A stretch of 52,836 nucleotides of DNA from Chloroflexota bacterium (GTDB taxonomy: Bacteria; Chloroflexota; UBA6077). Every line of letters begins with the position of its first letter. Positions within the stretch are counted from its first letter, which is position 1. Positions 31,278 through 38,915 of the stretch are shown here, piece by piece. Position numbers and translations under genes: made by a program. Where the stretch lies: assembly GCA_021845945.1 (NCBI GenBank), contig JAJZRD010000003.1, positions 1 through 52,836 on the forward strand, read 5' to 3'. Below the pieces are notes generated by a model. The model did not search any database. It was not told where the DNA came from and worked only from the letters and a program-made list of their open reading frames with translations.

Positions 31278-32255
31278 CTACAGCCTCAACTCTCCGTCCT
31301 GGATCAGGACCTCGCCGTCCAAATTCAACGTGGGCTTGCTCATGATCAGGTCGTAGTGGCTCCGGGCCTGCACGTTGCCACCCAGGGTGATGTTGGTGCC
31401 GGTGCCGATGTGGATACTGCCCAGAACCCCCTCGTCCTCCAGCATGATCCCGCTGAAGCGGCACCGGGGGTTCATGCCGATGCCCATCTCCGCCACGTTG
31501 TACACGTTGGGGTCGGCCTGCCGCTCCCAGGCGGCCTTCAGCTTGCCCGCCTGCTCGGGGTCGCCCCCCTCGATCTCCACGATGAAGCCGTCCCTGACGG
31601 TGAACCGGATCGGCTTCTTCAGCAGACCGATCCCCAGGTAGGGGATGCTGGCGTCGGCGACGATGACCCCGTTGGCGCTACCCTCGATGGGCGAGAAGTT
31701 CACCTCGGCGGTGGGGGCGGGAGAGAACTCCCCCGGTTCCACCACGCAGGGCATCACGTTGACCCGCCGGCCCTCGACCCGGAAGGTGAGGTCGGTGCCT
31801 TCCCTGGTGGTGAGGTGGACTGCCTTTGCACCGGCCATCCGCTCGCCCACGGCCCTGCAGGTCGCCTTAACCTGGACGAAGTCGGCCTCCAACCCGCCGG
31901 AGACCAACATATCCTCCGTCACGGCGGTGAGGGCGATGGCCCGGGCCCCGGCGGCCACGGCCCCCTTAACGGCCCTGGTGTGGGTGATGGAGATGCTCAC
32001 GGCGGAGAAGATCACGTCGGAGGCCTTCATCGCCTCGGCCACCGGCCTGGGAGGCTCGGTGGAATCGGAGGAGCGCTGGTCGATCAGGGCGATCACCACC
32101 TCCGCCCCTCGCTCCTTGGCGGCAGCGGCCACGACCTCGGCGATGGAGGTCATCGGCCTGTCGGCGACGACCAGGACGGTCTCCCCAGGTTTGACGTCGG
32201 TGCAGGGGCCCACCAGGGTCCTGGCTCCCTTCATCATCTCAGCAAGGGTTGGCAT
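31278..32255 (-). CDS. M29 aminopeptidase-like metalloprotein
   Basis: A 325-residue protein related to M29 aminopeptidases (AmpT/AmpS) and to the 2,5-dihydroxypyridine dioxygenases that share their fold. Metal-ligand motifs near the C terminus are recognisable: AEMGIGMNP (Glu), GSIHIGTGTN (His) and RSHYDLIM (His and Asp). It is shorter than typical M29 enzymes of about 410 residues, so peptidase activity should not be assumed. The ATG at 32255 has AGGAGG upstream; the frame is open to 32297. It lies 67 bases behind larA on the same strand and converges on the second response regulator. Confidence 0.8.
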   Translation of the reverse strand: MPTLAEMMKGARTLVGPCTDVKPGETVLVVADRPMTSIAEVVAAAAKERGAEVVIALIDQRSSDSTEPPRPVAEAMKASDVIFSAVSISITHTRAVKGAVAAGARAIALTAVTEDMLVSGGLEADFVQVKATCRAVGERMAGAKAVHLTTREGTDLTFRVEGRRVNVMPCVVEPGEFSPAPTAEVNFSPIEGSANGVIVADASIPYLGIGLLKKPIRFTVRDGFIVEIEGGDPEQAGKLKAAWERQADPNVYNVAEMGIGMNPRCRFSGIMLEDEGVLGSIHIGTGTNITLGGNVQARSHYDLIMSKPTLNLDGEVLIQDGELRL

Positions 32256-32322
32256 TAGAGTCCTCTCCTCCTTATCCTGATCCTGGCAAACGCGCAAGGA
32301 GGGCCGGCCGAGCCGCCGGACC

Positions 32323-33585
32323 CTACCCTGTCGCCGCTATCCTCGGGATGGTGGACGACGCCTTGGGCATGACGGCCACGGTGGCCGAGAGGCCGTGGCG
32401 AGCGAAGGCGCTCTCGAGGGCGCTTTCGATGGTGCCGTGCTGCTCGAACAGCAGTCTCTTCCCCAGCTCCACCGGCAGCCGGTCCGAGACCAGCAGTACC
32501 CGGGCCCTGACCATGCTGCGGGCCAGCAGGAAGGCCTTGTGGGCACCCATCCGGAAACCCGCCCGCCGGAACCGCTCCAGGACGCCGGCGGGGCTGGAGG
32601 ACTGGACCATGAACCGTTCGAACTCCGCATCCCCCGAGCCCTCGGGACACTCCGCTACCAACACGATGGTCCCGCCCTCCCGAACGGCGATGGCGGCGTG
32701 GGCCACCGCCTTCTGGGCCTGATAGACCTCCAGATCCTTCGGGAACCCCCCTGGAGAGGCGATGACGATGTCGAAGGGGTGCGGCACGGCCACCTGGCAG
32801 ATCTGGGCGGAGAGTTGGACACCGGCCCTCTCCACCTCCACGGGCGAACCAGCCAGGGACCGAACGATCTTCTTCTCGTTGTTCAAGATCACGTTGACAG
32901 CCAGGTCGGCCCCCACCCGCTCCAGGATCTCCTCCATCTCCGCCCGAGCGGGGTTGCCGTCGTACACCCCGATCTGGGAGCGAGGATCCTGCAGTAACGT
33001 ATGGTTTCCCTCGATCGTTTCCTCTCCTGCGAGGCCGATGGCCACGCTCTTCGCGCCGCCGGTGAAGCCCACGAACTGGTGGGGTTCGATCATGCCGGTC
33101 AGGACGCGAACGTCGCTCTCCAGGTAGAGGCGGTTGATCCAGATGGGGGTTCCGCGCGAGGTTTCGCCCAGCGGCACCAGCCGGTCCCGATCCCGGGCAT
33201 CGTGGACGGCCACTCGATAGTTGCGACACACCTCCGCTCCCAGCAGGGCCGGCAGCTCAGCCTCCCTGGTGGGCCGGTGCAGCCCCGTTCCCACCAGGAT
33301 GGAGATGCGCTCTCGGGCTATTCCAGCGGCCTCCATCCTGCGCAACAGGACGGGTAGTATGGTGGTGTTGGGCACCGGCCGGGTGCCATCGCTGACGACG
33401 ACCACGGCGTTGCCCCGAGAGGGGAGGGGATGCCGCGCCAGGGCTTCTTCCAGTGCCCGGGCCACTTCGGCGGCCTGATCCCTGGCCGGAGGGGCGGAGA
33501 CCGGTTTCACCAGGGTCAGGGGAGTGGAATCGGGGAGGGAGAAGTGGAGTTGGGTCTTTCCGTAGGGGACGGCCACATCGACCAT
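32323..33585 (-). CDS. larA: LarA-family nickel-pincer racemase/epimerase
   Basis: A 420-residue protein of the lactate racemase family, which uses a nickel-pincer nucleotide covalently bound to lysine. The key residues are all present: His103 (GLHRPTREAE), His169 (EPHQFVGF), Lys179 (GGAKSVAIG) and His195 (EGNHTLL). Their spacing is identical to His108, His174, Lys184 and His200 of Lactobacillus LarA, shifted by five, which also supports the ATG at 33585 (AAGGAG five bases upstream). The substrate may be lactate or another 2-hydroxy acid. The cofactor genes larB, larC and larE are not in the window. Confidence 0.9.
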   Translation of the reverse strand: MVDVAVPYGKTQLHFSLPDSTPLTLVKPVSAPPARDQAAEVARALEEALARHPLPSRGNAVVVVSDGTRPVPNTTILPVLLRRMEAAGIARERISILVGTGLHRPTREAELPALLGAEVCRNYRVAVHDARDRDRLVPLGETSRGTPIWINRLYLESDVRVLTGMIEPHQFVGFTGGAKSVAIGLAGEETIEGNHTLLQDPRSQIGVYDGNPARAEMEEILERVGADLAVNVILNNEKKIVRSLAGSPVEVERAGVQLSAQICQVAVPHPFDIVIASPGGFPKDLEVYQAQKAVAHAAIAVREGGTIVLVAECPEGSGDAEFERFMVQSSSPAGVLERFRRAGFRMGAHKAFLLARSMVRARVLLVSDRLPVELGKRLLFEQHGTIESALESAFARHGLSATVAVMPKASSTIPRIAATG

Positions 33586-33617
33586 GAGGACTCCTTCATA
33601 GCAGCTCAGGCGGCCGG

Positions 33618-33646
33618 ATGATAGCACGCCGCCTGGGAAGTGGCAA
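33618..33646 (-). promoter_or_regulatory. Promoter of larA
   Basis: On the minus strand TTGCCA (33641-33646, 5 of 6) is followed after 17 bases by TATCAT (33618-33623, 5 of 6). The leader would be about 25 bases. Its -35 box is only 4 bases from the -35 box of the opposite yqeY promoter. Confidence 0.65.
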
Positions 33647-33650
33647 TTTC

Positions 33651-33680
33651 TTGACACTTTTTGAGACGGATACCTATAAT
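33651..33680 (+). promoter_or_regulatory. Consensus promoter of yqeY
   Basis: A perfect TTGACA (33651-33656) and a perfect TATAAT (33675-33680) are 18 bases apart. Transcription would start near 33687, only about 20 bases before the ATG at 33707, whose ribosome binding site GGAGGA is in between. It is the best match to the housekeeping sigma consensus in the window. Confidence 0.85.
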
Positions 33681-33706
33681 TCGTCGAATGCGCGGAGGAG
33701 TTCGAG

Positions 33707-34153
33707 ATGGGTTTGAACGAGCAGTTGATGGAGGACCTCAAGGACGCGATGCGGAAGCGTCAGGCGGTCCGGGTTTCTACCATCCGGATGGCTCGGGCAG
33801 CTATCGTCAACGAGGCGATAGCCAAAGGGAAACCGCTGACCGACGAGGACGTCGTCGGCGTGCTCTCCCGGCAGATCAAGCAGCGACGGGAGTCCATCGA
33901 GGAGTTCACCAAGGGCAACCGGCCTGAACTGGCGGCTCGGGAGCAGGAGGAGTTGGAGATCCTTCGGACCTACATGCCCCAACAGATGTCCCGTGAGGAG
34001 ATAGTTCAGGCTGCCGAGGCCGTCATCGCGCAGGTGGGGGCCAAAGGACCGGGCGACTTCGGCAAGGTGATGTCGAAGCTGGCCCCCCAGTTGAAGGGGC
34101 GAGCCGAGGGCCAGGTTATTGCTGACGTGGTGCGCGATCTGCTGCCGCGATAG
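33707..34153 (+). CDS. yqeY: GatB/YqeY domain protein
   Basis: A 148-residue all-helical protein of the YqeY family, which is homologous to the tail of GatB, the amidotransferase subunit that binds tRNA. It shows the family's KDAMRKRQAVRVSTIRMARA, QIKQRRESIEEFTKGNRPEL, EELEILRTYMPQQMS and GPGDFGKVMSKLAPQLKGRA. A role linked to tRNA has been suggested; no reaction is known. It has its own strong promoter and a terminator-like hairpin, so it is probably a single-gene unit. Confidence 0.93.
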   Translation: MGLNEQLMEDLKDAMRKRQAVRVSTIRMARAAIVNEAIAKGKPLTDEDVVGVLSRQIKQRRESIEEFTKGNRPELAAREQEELEILRTYMPQQMSREEIVQAAEAVIAQVGAKGPGDFGKVMSKLAPQLKGRAEGQVIADVVRDLLPR

Positions 34154-34165
34154 TCTTCCGCTTCC

Positions 34166-34209
34166 ACAGGCACAGCGGTGGAGATCCACCGGCGTGCCTG
34201 TCTTGTTTT
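34166..34209 (+). terminator. Intrinsic terminator after yqeY
   Basis: An 8-bp outer stem (34166-34173 with 34194-34201) and a 6-bp inner stem (34176-34181 with 34186-34191), separated by a 2-by-2 internal loop and capped by AGAT, are followed by CTTGTTTT. It begins 12 bases after the yqeY stop. Confidence 0.75.
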
Positions 34210-34297
34210 CGGTGGCAATCAACCGTGGCAACCCAGCTATTAGCGGTGAAGGGCTGCGGGGAGACCGCAGGTAGCCGCAGAAGAGGGTGGTTGAAGA

Positions 34298-36436
34298 GTG
34301 GCTTTGAGAGACAGCAGTCTCCCCCATGGCCGGCCGGAGCTGGATGGCCGGAGGCTTGCCCGCCTCATCCTGCTGGTGGCGGGGCTGGCAGCGGGCCTGA
34401 CCTTCATTCTCTCTGTACATCTTCTTCCTAGCCGGTACGAGCTCCGCGAAGGTGACGTGACTTCCAGTAACATCCGGGCGCCCAAGCGAATCCAGTACGT
34501 CTCTGCCATCGAGACCAAGGCCGAGCGAGAGAGGGCCGCCAACAGCGTCCAGGACGTCTTCGTCTTCGACCCCGGCGTTGCCTCCCAGCAGCGGGGCAAG
34601 ATGTCGGTGGCCCTGCAGAACATCGGGGCGGTCCGCGGCAATACGGTGATGATGCTGGACGCCAAGAAGATCGCGGTCCGGAAGGCCTTGGACTTCGACC
34701 TTTCCGACGACGAGCTGTCGCTGATCTCGCGCATGGAGGACCCTCGCTGGCAGGCGGTCGCCACCAACGCTCCACGGGTGCTCTACGAGCTGCTGAGCGA
34801 GAAGATCACCTCGGAGAGATTGCGCAGCCTGCGGGGCGAGGCCATGGCCAGGTTCGCGGCGCTACCGGTGGACCAGGATCGCGAGCTGGCGGCGGACCTG
34901 GTGCAACAGTTCGCCAGGGTGAACTACTCCCCCAATCCCGCCGAGACCGAGAGGCTTCGGAAGGAGGCCCAGGACGCGGTGGCGCCCGTCAGCAAGACCA
35001 TCGAGAAGGGAGAGGTCATCCTTCGGGAAGGGGACGTGGTCAGGGCGACCGACCTTGAGAAGCTGGAGGCCCTCGGGCTTCGGAATCCCGCGGTGGACTA
35101 CCACGCCATCTCTGCCTCGGCGCTGCTGGCACTGATCGTGGTGGTGCTGCTGGCGGGCTACATCTGGGTCTTCGACCCCACCCTCCTGGTCCACGAGAGG
35201 CGATTGCTGCTGGTGGCTCTGGTGATCCTGGCCTCCGTGCTGGCCGCGAAGGCGGTGCTGCCGGGCAGGCCCTACTGGGCGTACCTCTTCCCCATCTCGG
35301 CGGTGGCCATGCTGCTGGCCACCCTGTTGGAGGCCCAACTGGCCTTGCTGGTAACGGTGGTGCTGAGCATCGTGGTGGCCAGCATCGCCAGCAACTCCCT
35401 GGAGGTGGCCGCCATCGGGGTGGTGGGAGCGGTGCTGGGCACCCTGGGCGTGCGGCGAAGCGACAGGCTCCACTCCTACTTTCTTGCCGGTGCCATGGTG
35501 GCTCTAGGTAGCTTCGCGGTCATCCTCGTCTTCCGGCTCATGACCAAAGAGGACGATTGGGCTGGGCTGGCCCTGATGGGTGGCCTTTCCGTGGTTAACG
35601 GCCTGCTGTCCGCTTCCCTGACGGTCGGGACCTTCAGTCTGCTGGGGCGGTTGTTCGGGATCACCACCACCATGCAGCTGCTGGAGCTGTCCGATCCCAC
35701 CCAGCCCCTGCTGCGGCGGTTGCTAAACGAGGCGCCCGGCACCTACCATCACAGCATCATGGTGGGGAACCTGGCGGAGCGTGCGGCGGAGCGGGTCGGT
35801 GCGGATGCCCTGCTGGTACGGGTGGGCTCCTACTACCACGACGTGGGGAAGCTGGCCAGACCCTACTTCTTCATCGAGAACCAGTTCGACGGGAAGAACG
35901 TCCACGACTCCCTGGATCCCCAGACCAGTGCCCGGATCGTGGCGGCTCACGTGCGGGATGGCTTGGAGATGGCGGAGAAGTACAAGCTGCCGCCCAGGGT
36001 GACGGAGTTCATCGGCGAGCACCACGGTACCCGGTTGGTCAGCTACTTCTTCAACCAGGCCTCGCGGGAGGGCGACGGCCAGGTGGACGTCTCCCAGTAC
36101 TCCTACCCCGGCCCCAGGCCTCGCAGCAAAGAGGTGGCCATCGTGATGCTGGCGGATTCGGTGGAGGCGGTGGTGCGATCGGCCAAAGACCACTCTCCAG
36201 AGGTCGTGGCGGCCCTGGTGCGCAAGGTGGTGGACGAGCGGGTGGCCGAGGGCCAGTTGGACGACTGCGAACTCACCATGCGGGACGTGGAGGAGACCAA
36301 GATTGCCTTTACCTCCATCCTGATGGGCATGTACCACCCTCGGATCGAGTACCCCCCGGCGCTGCCGGCGCCGGAGGCGGATAAGGATAAGCTCCTTGGA
36401 GAACCCCCCAAGCCGGTCCAAGAAGTCCCCGCCTGA
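34298..36436 (+). CDS. pgpH: Membrane HD-domain phosphohydrolase, PgpH/YqfF family (7TM-HD)
   Basis: A 712-residue membrane protein. One N-terminal transmembrane segment (about 20-42) is followed by an extracytoplasmic 7TMR-HDED domain (about 50-260), a block of seven helices (about 265-460) and a cytoplasmic HD domain (about 480-640). The HD motif is in SYYHDVGKLARPYFF (about 510-525), with TYHHSIMVGNLAE upstream. Characterised homologues (Listeria PgpH) hydrolyse c-di-AMP. The start is GTG at 34298. Its 3' end overlaps ybeY by 41 bases. pgpH-ybeY-dgkA is a conserved order, also seen in Firmicutes. Confidence 0.92.
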   Translation: MALRDSSLPHGRPELDGRRLARLILLVAGLAAGLTFILSVHLLPSRYELREGDVTSSNIRAPKRIQYVSAIETKAERERAANSVQDVFVFDPGVASQQRGKMSVALQNIGAVRGNTVMMLDAKKIAVRKALDFDLSDDELSLISRMEDPRWQAVATNAPRVLYELLSEKITSERLRSLRGEAMARFAALPVDQDRELAADLVQQFARVNYSPNPAETERLRKEAQDAVAPVSKTIEKGEVILREGDVVRATDLEKLEALGLRNPAVDYHAISASALLALIVVVLLAGYIWVFDPTLLVHERRLLLVALVILASVLAAKAVLPGRPYWAYLFPISAVAMLLATLLEAQLALLVTVVLSIVVASIASNSLEVAAIGVVGAVLGTLGVRRSDRLHSYFLAGAMVALGSFAVILVFRLMTKEDDWAGLALMGGLSVVNGLLSASLTVGTFSLLGRLFGITTTMQLLELSDPTQPLLRRLLNEAPGTYHHSIMVGNLAERAAERVGADALLVRVGSYYHDVGKLARPYFFIENQFDGKNVHDSLDPQTSARIVAAHVRDGLEMAEKYKLPPRVTEFIGEHHGTRLVSYFFNQASREGDGQVDVSQYSYPGPRPRSKEVAIVMLADSVEAVVRSAKDHSPEVVAALVRKVVDERVAEGQLDDCELTMRDVEETKIAFTSILMGMYHPRIEYPPALPAPEADKDKLLGEPPKPVQEVPA

Positions 36437-36935
36437 GGGGCAGCCGCTCCTGGTCGTGGAGTGGGAAGTGGAGGAGTCCGTGGAAGGGGAGGTGAACCGC
36501 CCCTTCCTGGAGTCGGTCCTGGAAGAGGCAACGGCGGGCCGTTGGCCCGGGGGACCGGTCGCAGTAGGGCTCATCGTCACCGACGACGAGGGGATCCGGG
36601 AGATGAACCGGGAGTATCGAGGGATCGATGCCCCGACGGACGTGCTCTCCTTCCCCCTTCAGGAGTATGAGAGCCCGGAGAAACCCAGGGTCCTCTTCCC
36701 CCAACCCCCCGAGGAGCCCCTATCCCTGGGGGACATCGTGATCTCCTACCCCAGGGCCGTGGAGCAGGCTCGGGAGTACGGCCACCCCCTGGAGCGGGAG
36801 CTGGCCTTCCTGGTGGTGCATGGGGTGATGCACCTGCTGGGGTACGACCACGAGGGCCCTGCCCAGGCCGGCCGGATGAGGCAGGAGGAGGAGAAGGTGC
36901 TGCAGAGGCTGGGGCTGGGGCGTGGCCAGGACTGA
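36396..36935 (+). CDS. ybeY: Endoribonuclease YbeY
   Basis: A 179-residue zinc metalloprotein involved in rRNA maturation and ribosome quality control. The metal site HGVMHLLGYDH matches the family's H3xH5xH pattern; TDDEGIREMNREYRGIDAPT and TDVLSFPL are further hallmarks. The longest frame starts with TTG at 36396 inside pgpH, behind AAGGA, and gives a plausible N-terminal extension; a start further in near residue 20-26 is possible. The overlap with pgpH points to coupled translation. Confidence 0.92.
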   Translation: MENPPSRSKKSPPEGQPLLVVEWEVEESVEGEVNRPFLESVLEEATAGRWPGGPVAVGLIVTDDEGIREMNREYRGIDAPTDVLSFPLQEYESPEKPRVLFPQPPEEPLSLGDIVISYPRAVEQAREYGHPLERELAFLVVHGVMHLLGYDHEGPAQAGRMRQEEEKVLQRLGLGRGQD

Positions 36936-36988
36936 GGGCAGGTCCACGGGGTGATTGTGACGCTTGCCAGACAGGGTGATGAAGGCTC

Positions 36989-37339
36989 ATGCCCCGTACA
37001 CTAGTTGAGTGCTTCCGCGACGCCTTCAGGGGCGTCTTCTACCTCTTCCAGACTCAGCGCAACGCCAGGATCCATCTGGCGATCACCCTGGTGGTGGTGG
37101 GCGCGGGACTGTGGCTGCGGCTGGGTCCCCTGGAGTGGGTGGTCCTGGTGCTGACCATCTCCATGGTCCTGGCTATGGAGGCGGTGAATACTGCCCTGGA
37201 GGCGCTGGCCGATGCCACCGTCACCAGCTACCATCCCCTGATCGGGATAGCGAAGGATGTGGCGGCCGGGGCCGTTCTGGTGACGGCACTCGGAGCGGTG
37301 GCGGTGGGGCTGTTGGTCTTCATACCACGGTTGTTGTGA
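36989..37339 (+). CDS. dgkA: Undecaprenol/diacylglycerol kinase, DgkA family
   Basis: A 116-residue membrane protein with three transmembrane helices. The family motif EAVNTALEALAD (catalytic Glu and the metal-binding Asn/Glu) and AKDVAAGAVLV are present. In Gram-positive-type bacteria this protein phosphorylates undecaprenol for cell-wall lipid recycling. It closes the pgpH-ybeY-dgkA operon, 53 bases after ybeY. Its last four codons and stop lie inside a perfect 48-bp palindrome shared with the convergent fabH gene. Confidence 0.92.
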   Translation: MPRTLVECFRDAFRGVFYLFQTQRNARIHLAITLVVVGAGLWLRLGPLEWVVLVLTISMVLAMEAVNTALEALADATVTSYHPLIGIAKDVAAGAVLVTALGAVAVGLLVFIPRLL

Positions 37340-37374
37340 ATGCCGGCTGCGCAGCCGGCATTCACAACAACCGT
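37327..37374. repeat. Perfect 48-bp palindrome between convergent dgkA and fabH
   Basis: Two 24-base arms meet without a spacer, centred between 37350 and 37351. The inner 20 bases are GC-rich (GCCGGCTGCGCAGCCGGC core) and the outer parts are AC/GT-rich. It covers the last codons and stop of dgkA and ends on the first base of the fabH stop codon. As RNA it would form a very stable hairpin on either strand, so it may terminate both operons or guard their 3' ends; there is no T-run. Confidence 0.9.
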
Positions 37375-38366
37375 TATCCCTGCCAGCGCCAGAGGGCTGA
37401 GCCCCAGGTCAGGCCGGCCCCGAAAGCCACCATGGCCAGCAGCGATCCCGGTGCTATCTTGTCCTCCTCGAGGGCCTCGCACAGGGCCAGCGGGATCGAG
37501 GCCGCCGAGGTGTTGCCGTAGCGGCTGACGTTCACGTATACCGCGTCCTCGGCCAGAGCGAGGCTCTCGCGGGCGGAGTCGATGATCCGAATGTTGGCCT
37601 GGTGAGGTATCAGCAGGTCCACCTCCTCGGCCTTCACCCCTGCCTTCTCCAGGGTTTCGTTGAAAGCCCTGGGCAGGATCCTGGCGGCGAACTTGAAGAC
37701 CTCCCGCCCGTTCATCTTGATGTAGTGCTGTCGCTGCTCCACCGTCTCGTGAGTGGCCGGGTTGCGGCTGCCGCCCGCCGGGATGATCAGATGCTGGGCG
37801 CCCGCGCCATCGGAGCCGAGCACGAAGGAGAGAAGACCCCCCTCCCGGTCGGTGGCGCTGAGCACTACCGCCCCCGCCCCATCTCCGAACAGCACGCAGG
37901 TGGTTCGATCCTTCCAGTCCAACACCCGAGAGAGGGCCTCGGCCCCGATCACCAGGACGTTGCGGCAGGCGCCGTTCTGGATGAACTGGCTTCCGGTGAC
38001 CAGGCCGTAAACGAAGCCGGAGCAACCGGCTACCAGGTCGAAAGCACCGCAGTTGGAGGCGCCCAAAGCGTGCTGAACCAGGGAGGCGGTGGCCGGCAGG
38101 CCGGGATAGTCGGGGGTCAAGGTGGCGAGGATTATCAGATCCAGATCCGCAGCCTCGATGCCCGCCCGCTCGAGGGCTTCCTGGGCGGCTGCCGTCGCGA
38201 TGGTGGCGGTGGACTCCTCCTCCGACACGATCCGCCGTTCGGAGATCCCGCTGCGGCTTCTGATCCATTCATCGGAGGTGTCGACCATCTTCTCTAGATC
38301 GTGGTTGGAGAGGATCTGGGAGGGCAGGCACTTTCCCCATCCGGCGATCCGAACGAAGTTGGTCAT
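37374..38366 (-). CDS. fabH: 3-oxoacyl-ACP synthase III (FabH)
   Basis: A 330-residue thiolase-fold enzyme that starts fatty acid synthesis by condensing an acyl-CoA with malonyl-ACP. The catalytic triad is Cys115 (VAGCSGF), His255 (LIPHQAN) and Asn285 (SRYGNTSAAS). MVDTSDEWIRSRSGISERR is a family hallmark. Its ATG overlaps the accB stop as ATGA, so translation is coupled. It is the last gene of the fabF-accB-fabH run and converges on dgkA. Confidence 0.95.
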   Translation of the reverse strand: MTNFVRIAGWGKCLPSQILSNHDLEKMVDTSDEWIRSRSGISERRIVSEEESTATIATAAAQEALERAGIEAADLDLIILATLTPDYPGLPATASLVQHALGASNCGAFDLVAGCSGFVYGLVTGSQFIQNGACRNVLVIGAEALSRVLDWKDRTTCVLFGDGAGAVVLSATDREGGLLSFVLGSDGAGAQHLIIPAGGSRNPATHETVEQRQHYIKMNGREVFKFAARILPRAFNETLEKAGVKAEEVDLLIPHQANIRIIDSARESLALAEDAVYVNVSRYGNTSAASIPLALCEALEEDKIAPGSLLAMVAFGAGLTWGSALWRWQG

Positions 38367-38824
38367 GGGGCGACCTCGCCCTGGTCGGGGCTGGCGTCGA
38401 GGTCGACCAGCAGGAGAACGTCTCCGGCGTGGACCAACTGGTCCTGCTGGGTCAGGATGGCAGCCACGCGCCCCCGGCAGTCGGCCACCACCTCGTTGAA
38501 CACCTTCATCGTTTCGATGAGACCCACGACGGTGTCGGGCTCTATCCAGTCGCCGACCGCGACGTAGGGCTTGCTGGAGGGATTGGGCGCCGCGTAGAAG
38601 ACCCCCGTGAGGGGCGCGGCGACCCGGTGGTGCCTCTCCACACTCAGGGGTGAGGCGTCGGCTGGAGCCGGCCTGGTCGGGTAGGGTGACGACGCAGGCT
38701 GGAGGGCGCGACGCAACCTCAGCCGAAGGTCGCCCTGGCGCACCTCCAGCTCGGTGACGTCGGTCTTGGCCATCTGTTGGAGGACCCCTGTAAGGACCGA
38801 TGCCCAGTTGCCCTGTTCGGCCAT
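38363..38824 (-). CDS. accB: Biotin carboxyl carrier protein of acetyl-CoA carboxylase
   Basis: A 153-residue protein. An N-terminal helix pair (VLTGVLQQMAKTDVTELEVR) and a Pro/Ala/Ser-rich linker precede the biotinyl domain, whose lysine is Lys107 in LIETMKVFNEV. It carries the carboxyl group used to make malonyl-CoA. The ATG at 38824 is used; a TTG at 38836 is in frame. The start of the usual partner accC is not next to it; here it lies between fabF and fabH. Confidence 0.92.
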   Translation of the reverse strand: MAEQGNWASVLTGVLQQMAKTDVTELEVRQGDLRLRLRRALQPASSPYPTRPAPADASPLSVERHHRVAAPLTGVFYAAPNPSSKPYVAVGDWIEPDTVVGLIETMKVFNEVVADCRGRVAAILTQQDQLVHAGDVLLLVDLDASPDQGEVAP

Positions 38825-38857
38825 CTCTCTTACCAAGTGCTGAGCCCTCAGTGCTCA

Positions 38858-38902
38858 GTCCTGGGTGCTCAACCTCAGGACGTAGGACTCAGCACCCAGG
38901 AC
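38858..38902. repeat. 12-bp inverted repeat in the fabF-accB gap
   Basis: GTCCTGGGTGCT (38858-38869) and AGCACCCAGGAC (38891-38902) are perfect complements around a 21-base loop. The surrounding bases repeat short units such as TGCTGAG, TGCTCAG and CTCAGGAC in both directions, so the stretch looks like a degenerate simple repeat. No T-run follows on either strand. Confidence 0.55.
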
Positions 38903-38915
38903 CGGTCTGTTACGT

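Noticed and set aside
37228..38268. Open frame on the fabH strand in another reading frame
   Set aside because: Shifted frame of fabH, rich in Arg and Gly, with no start context.
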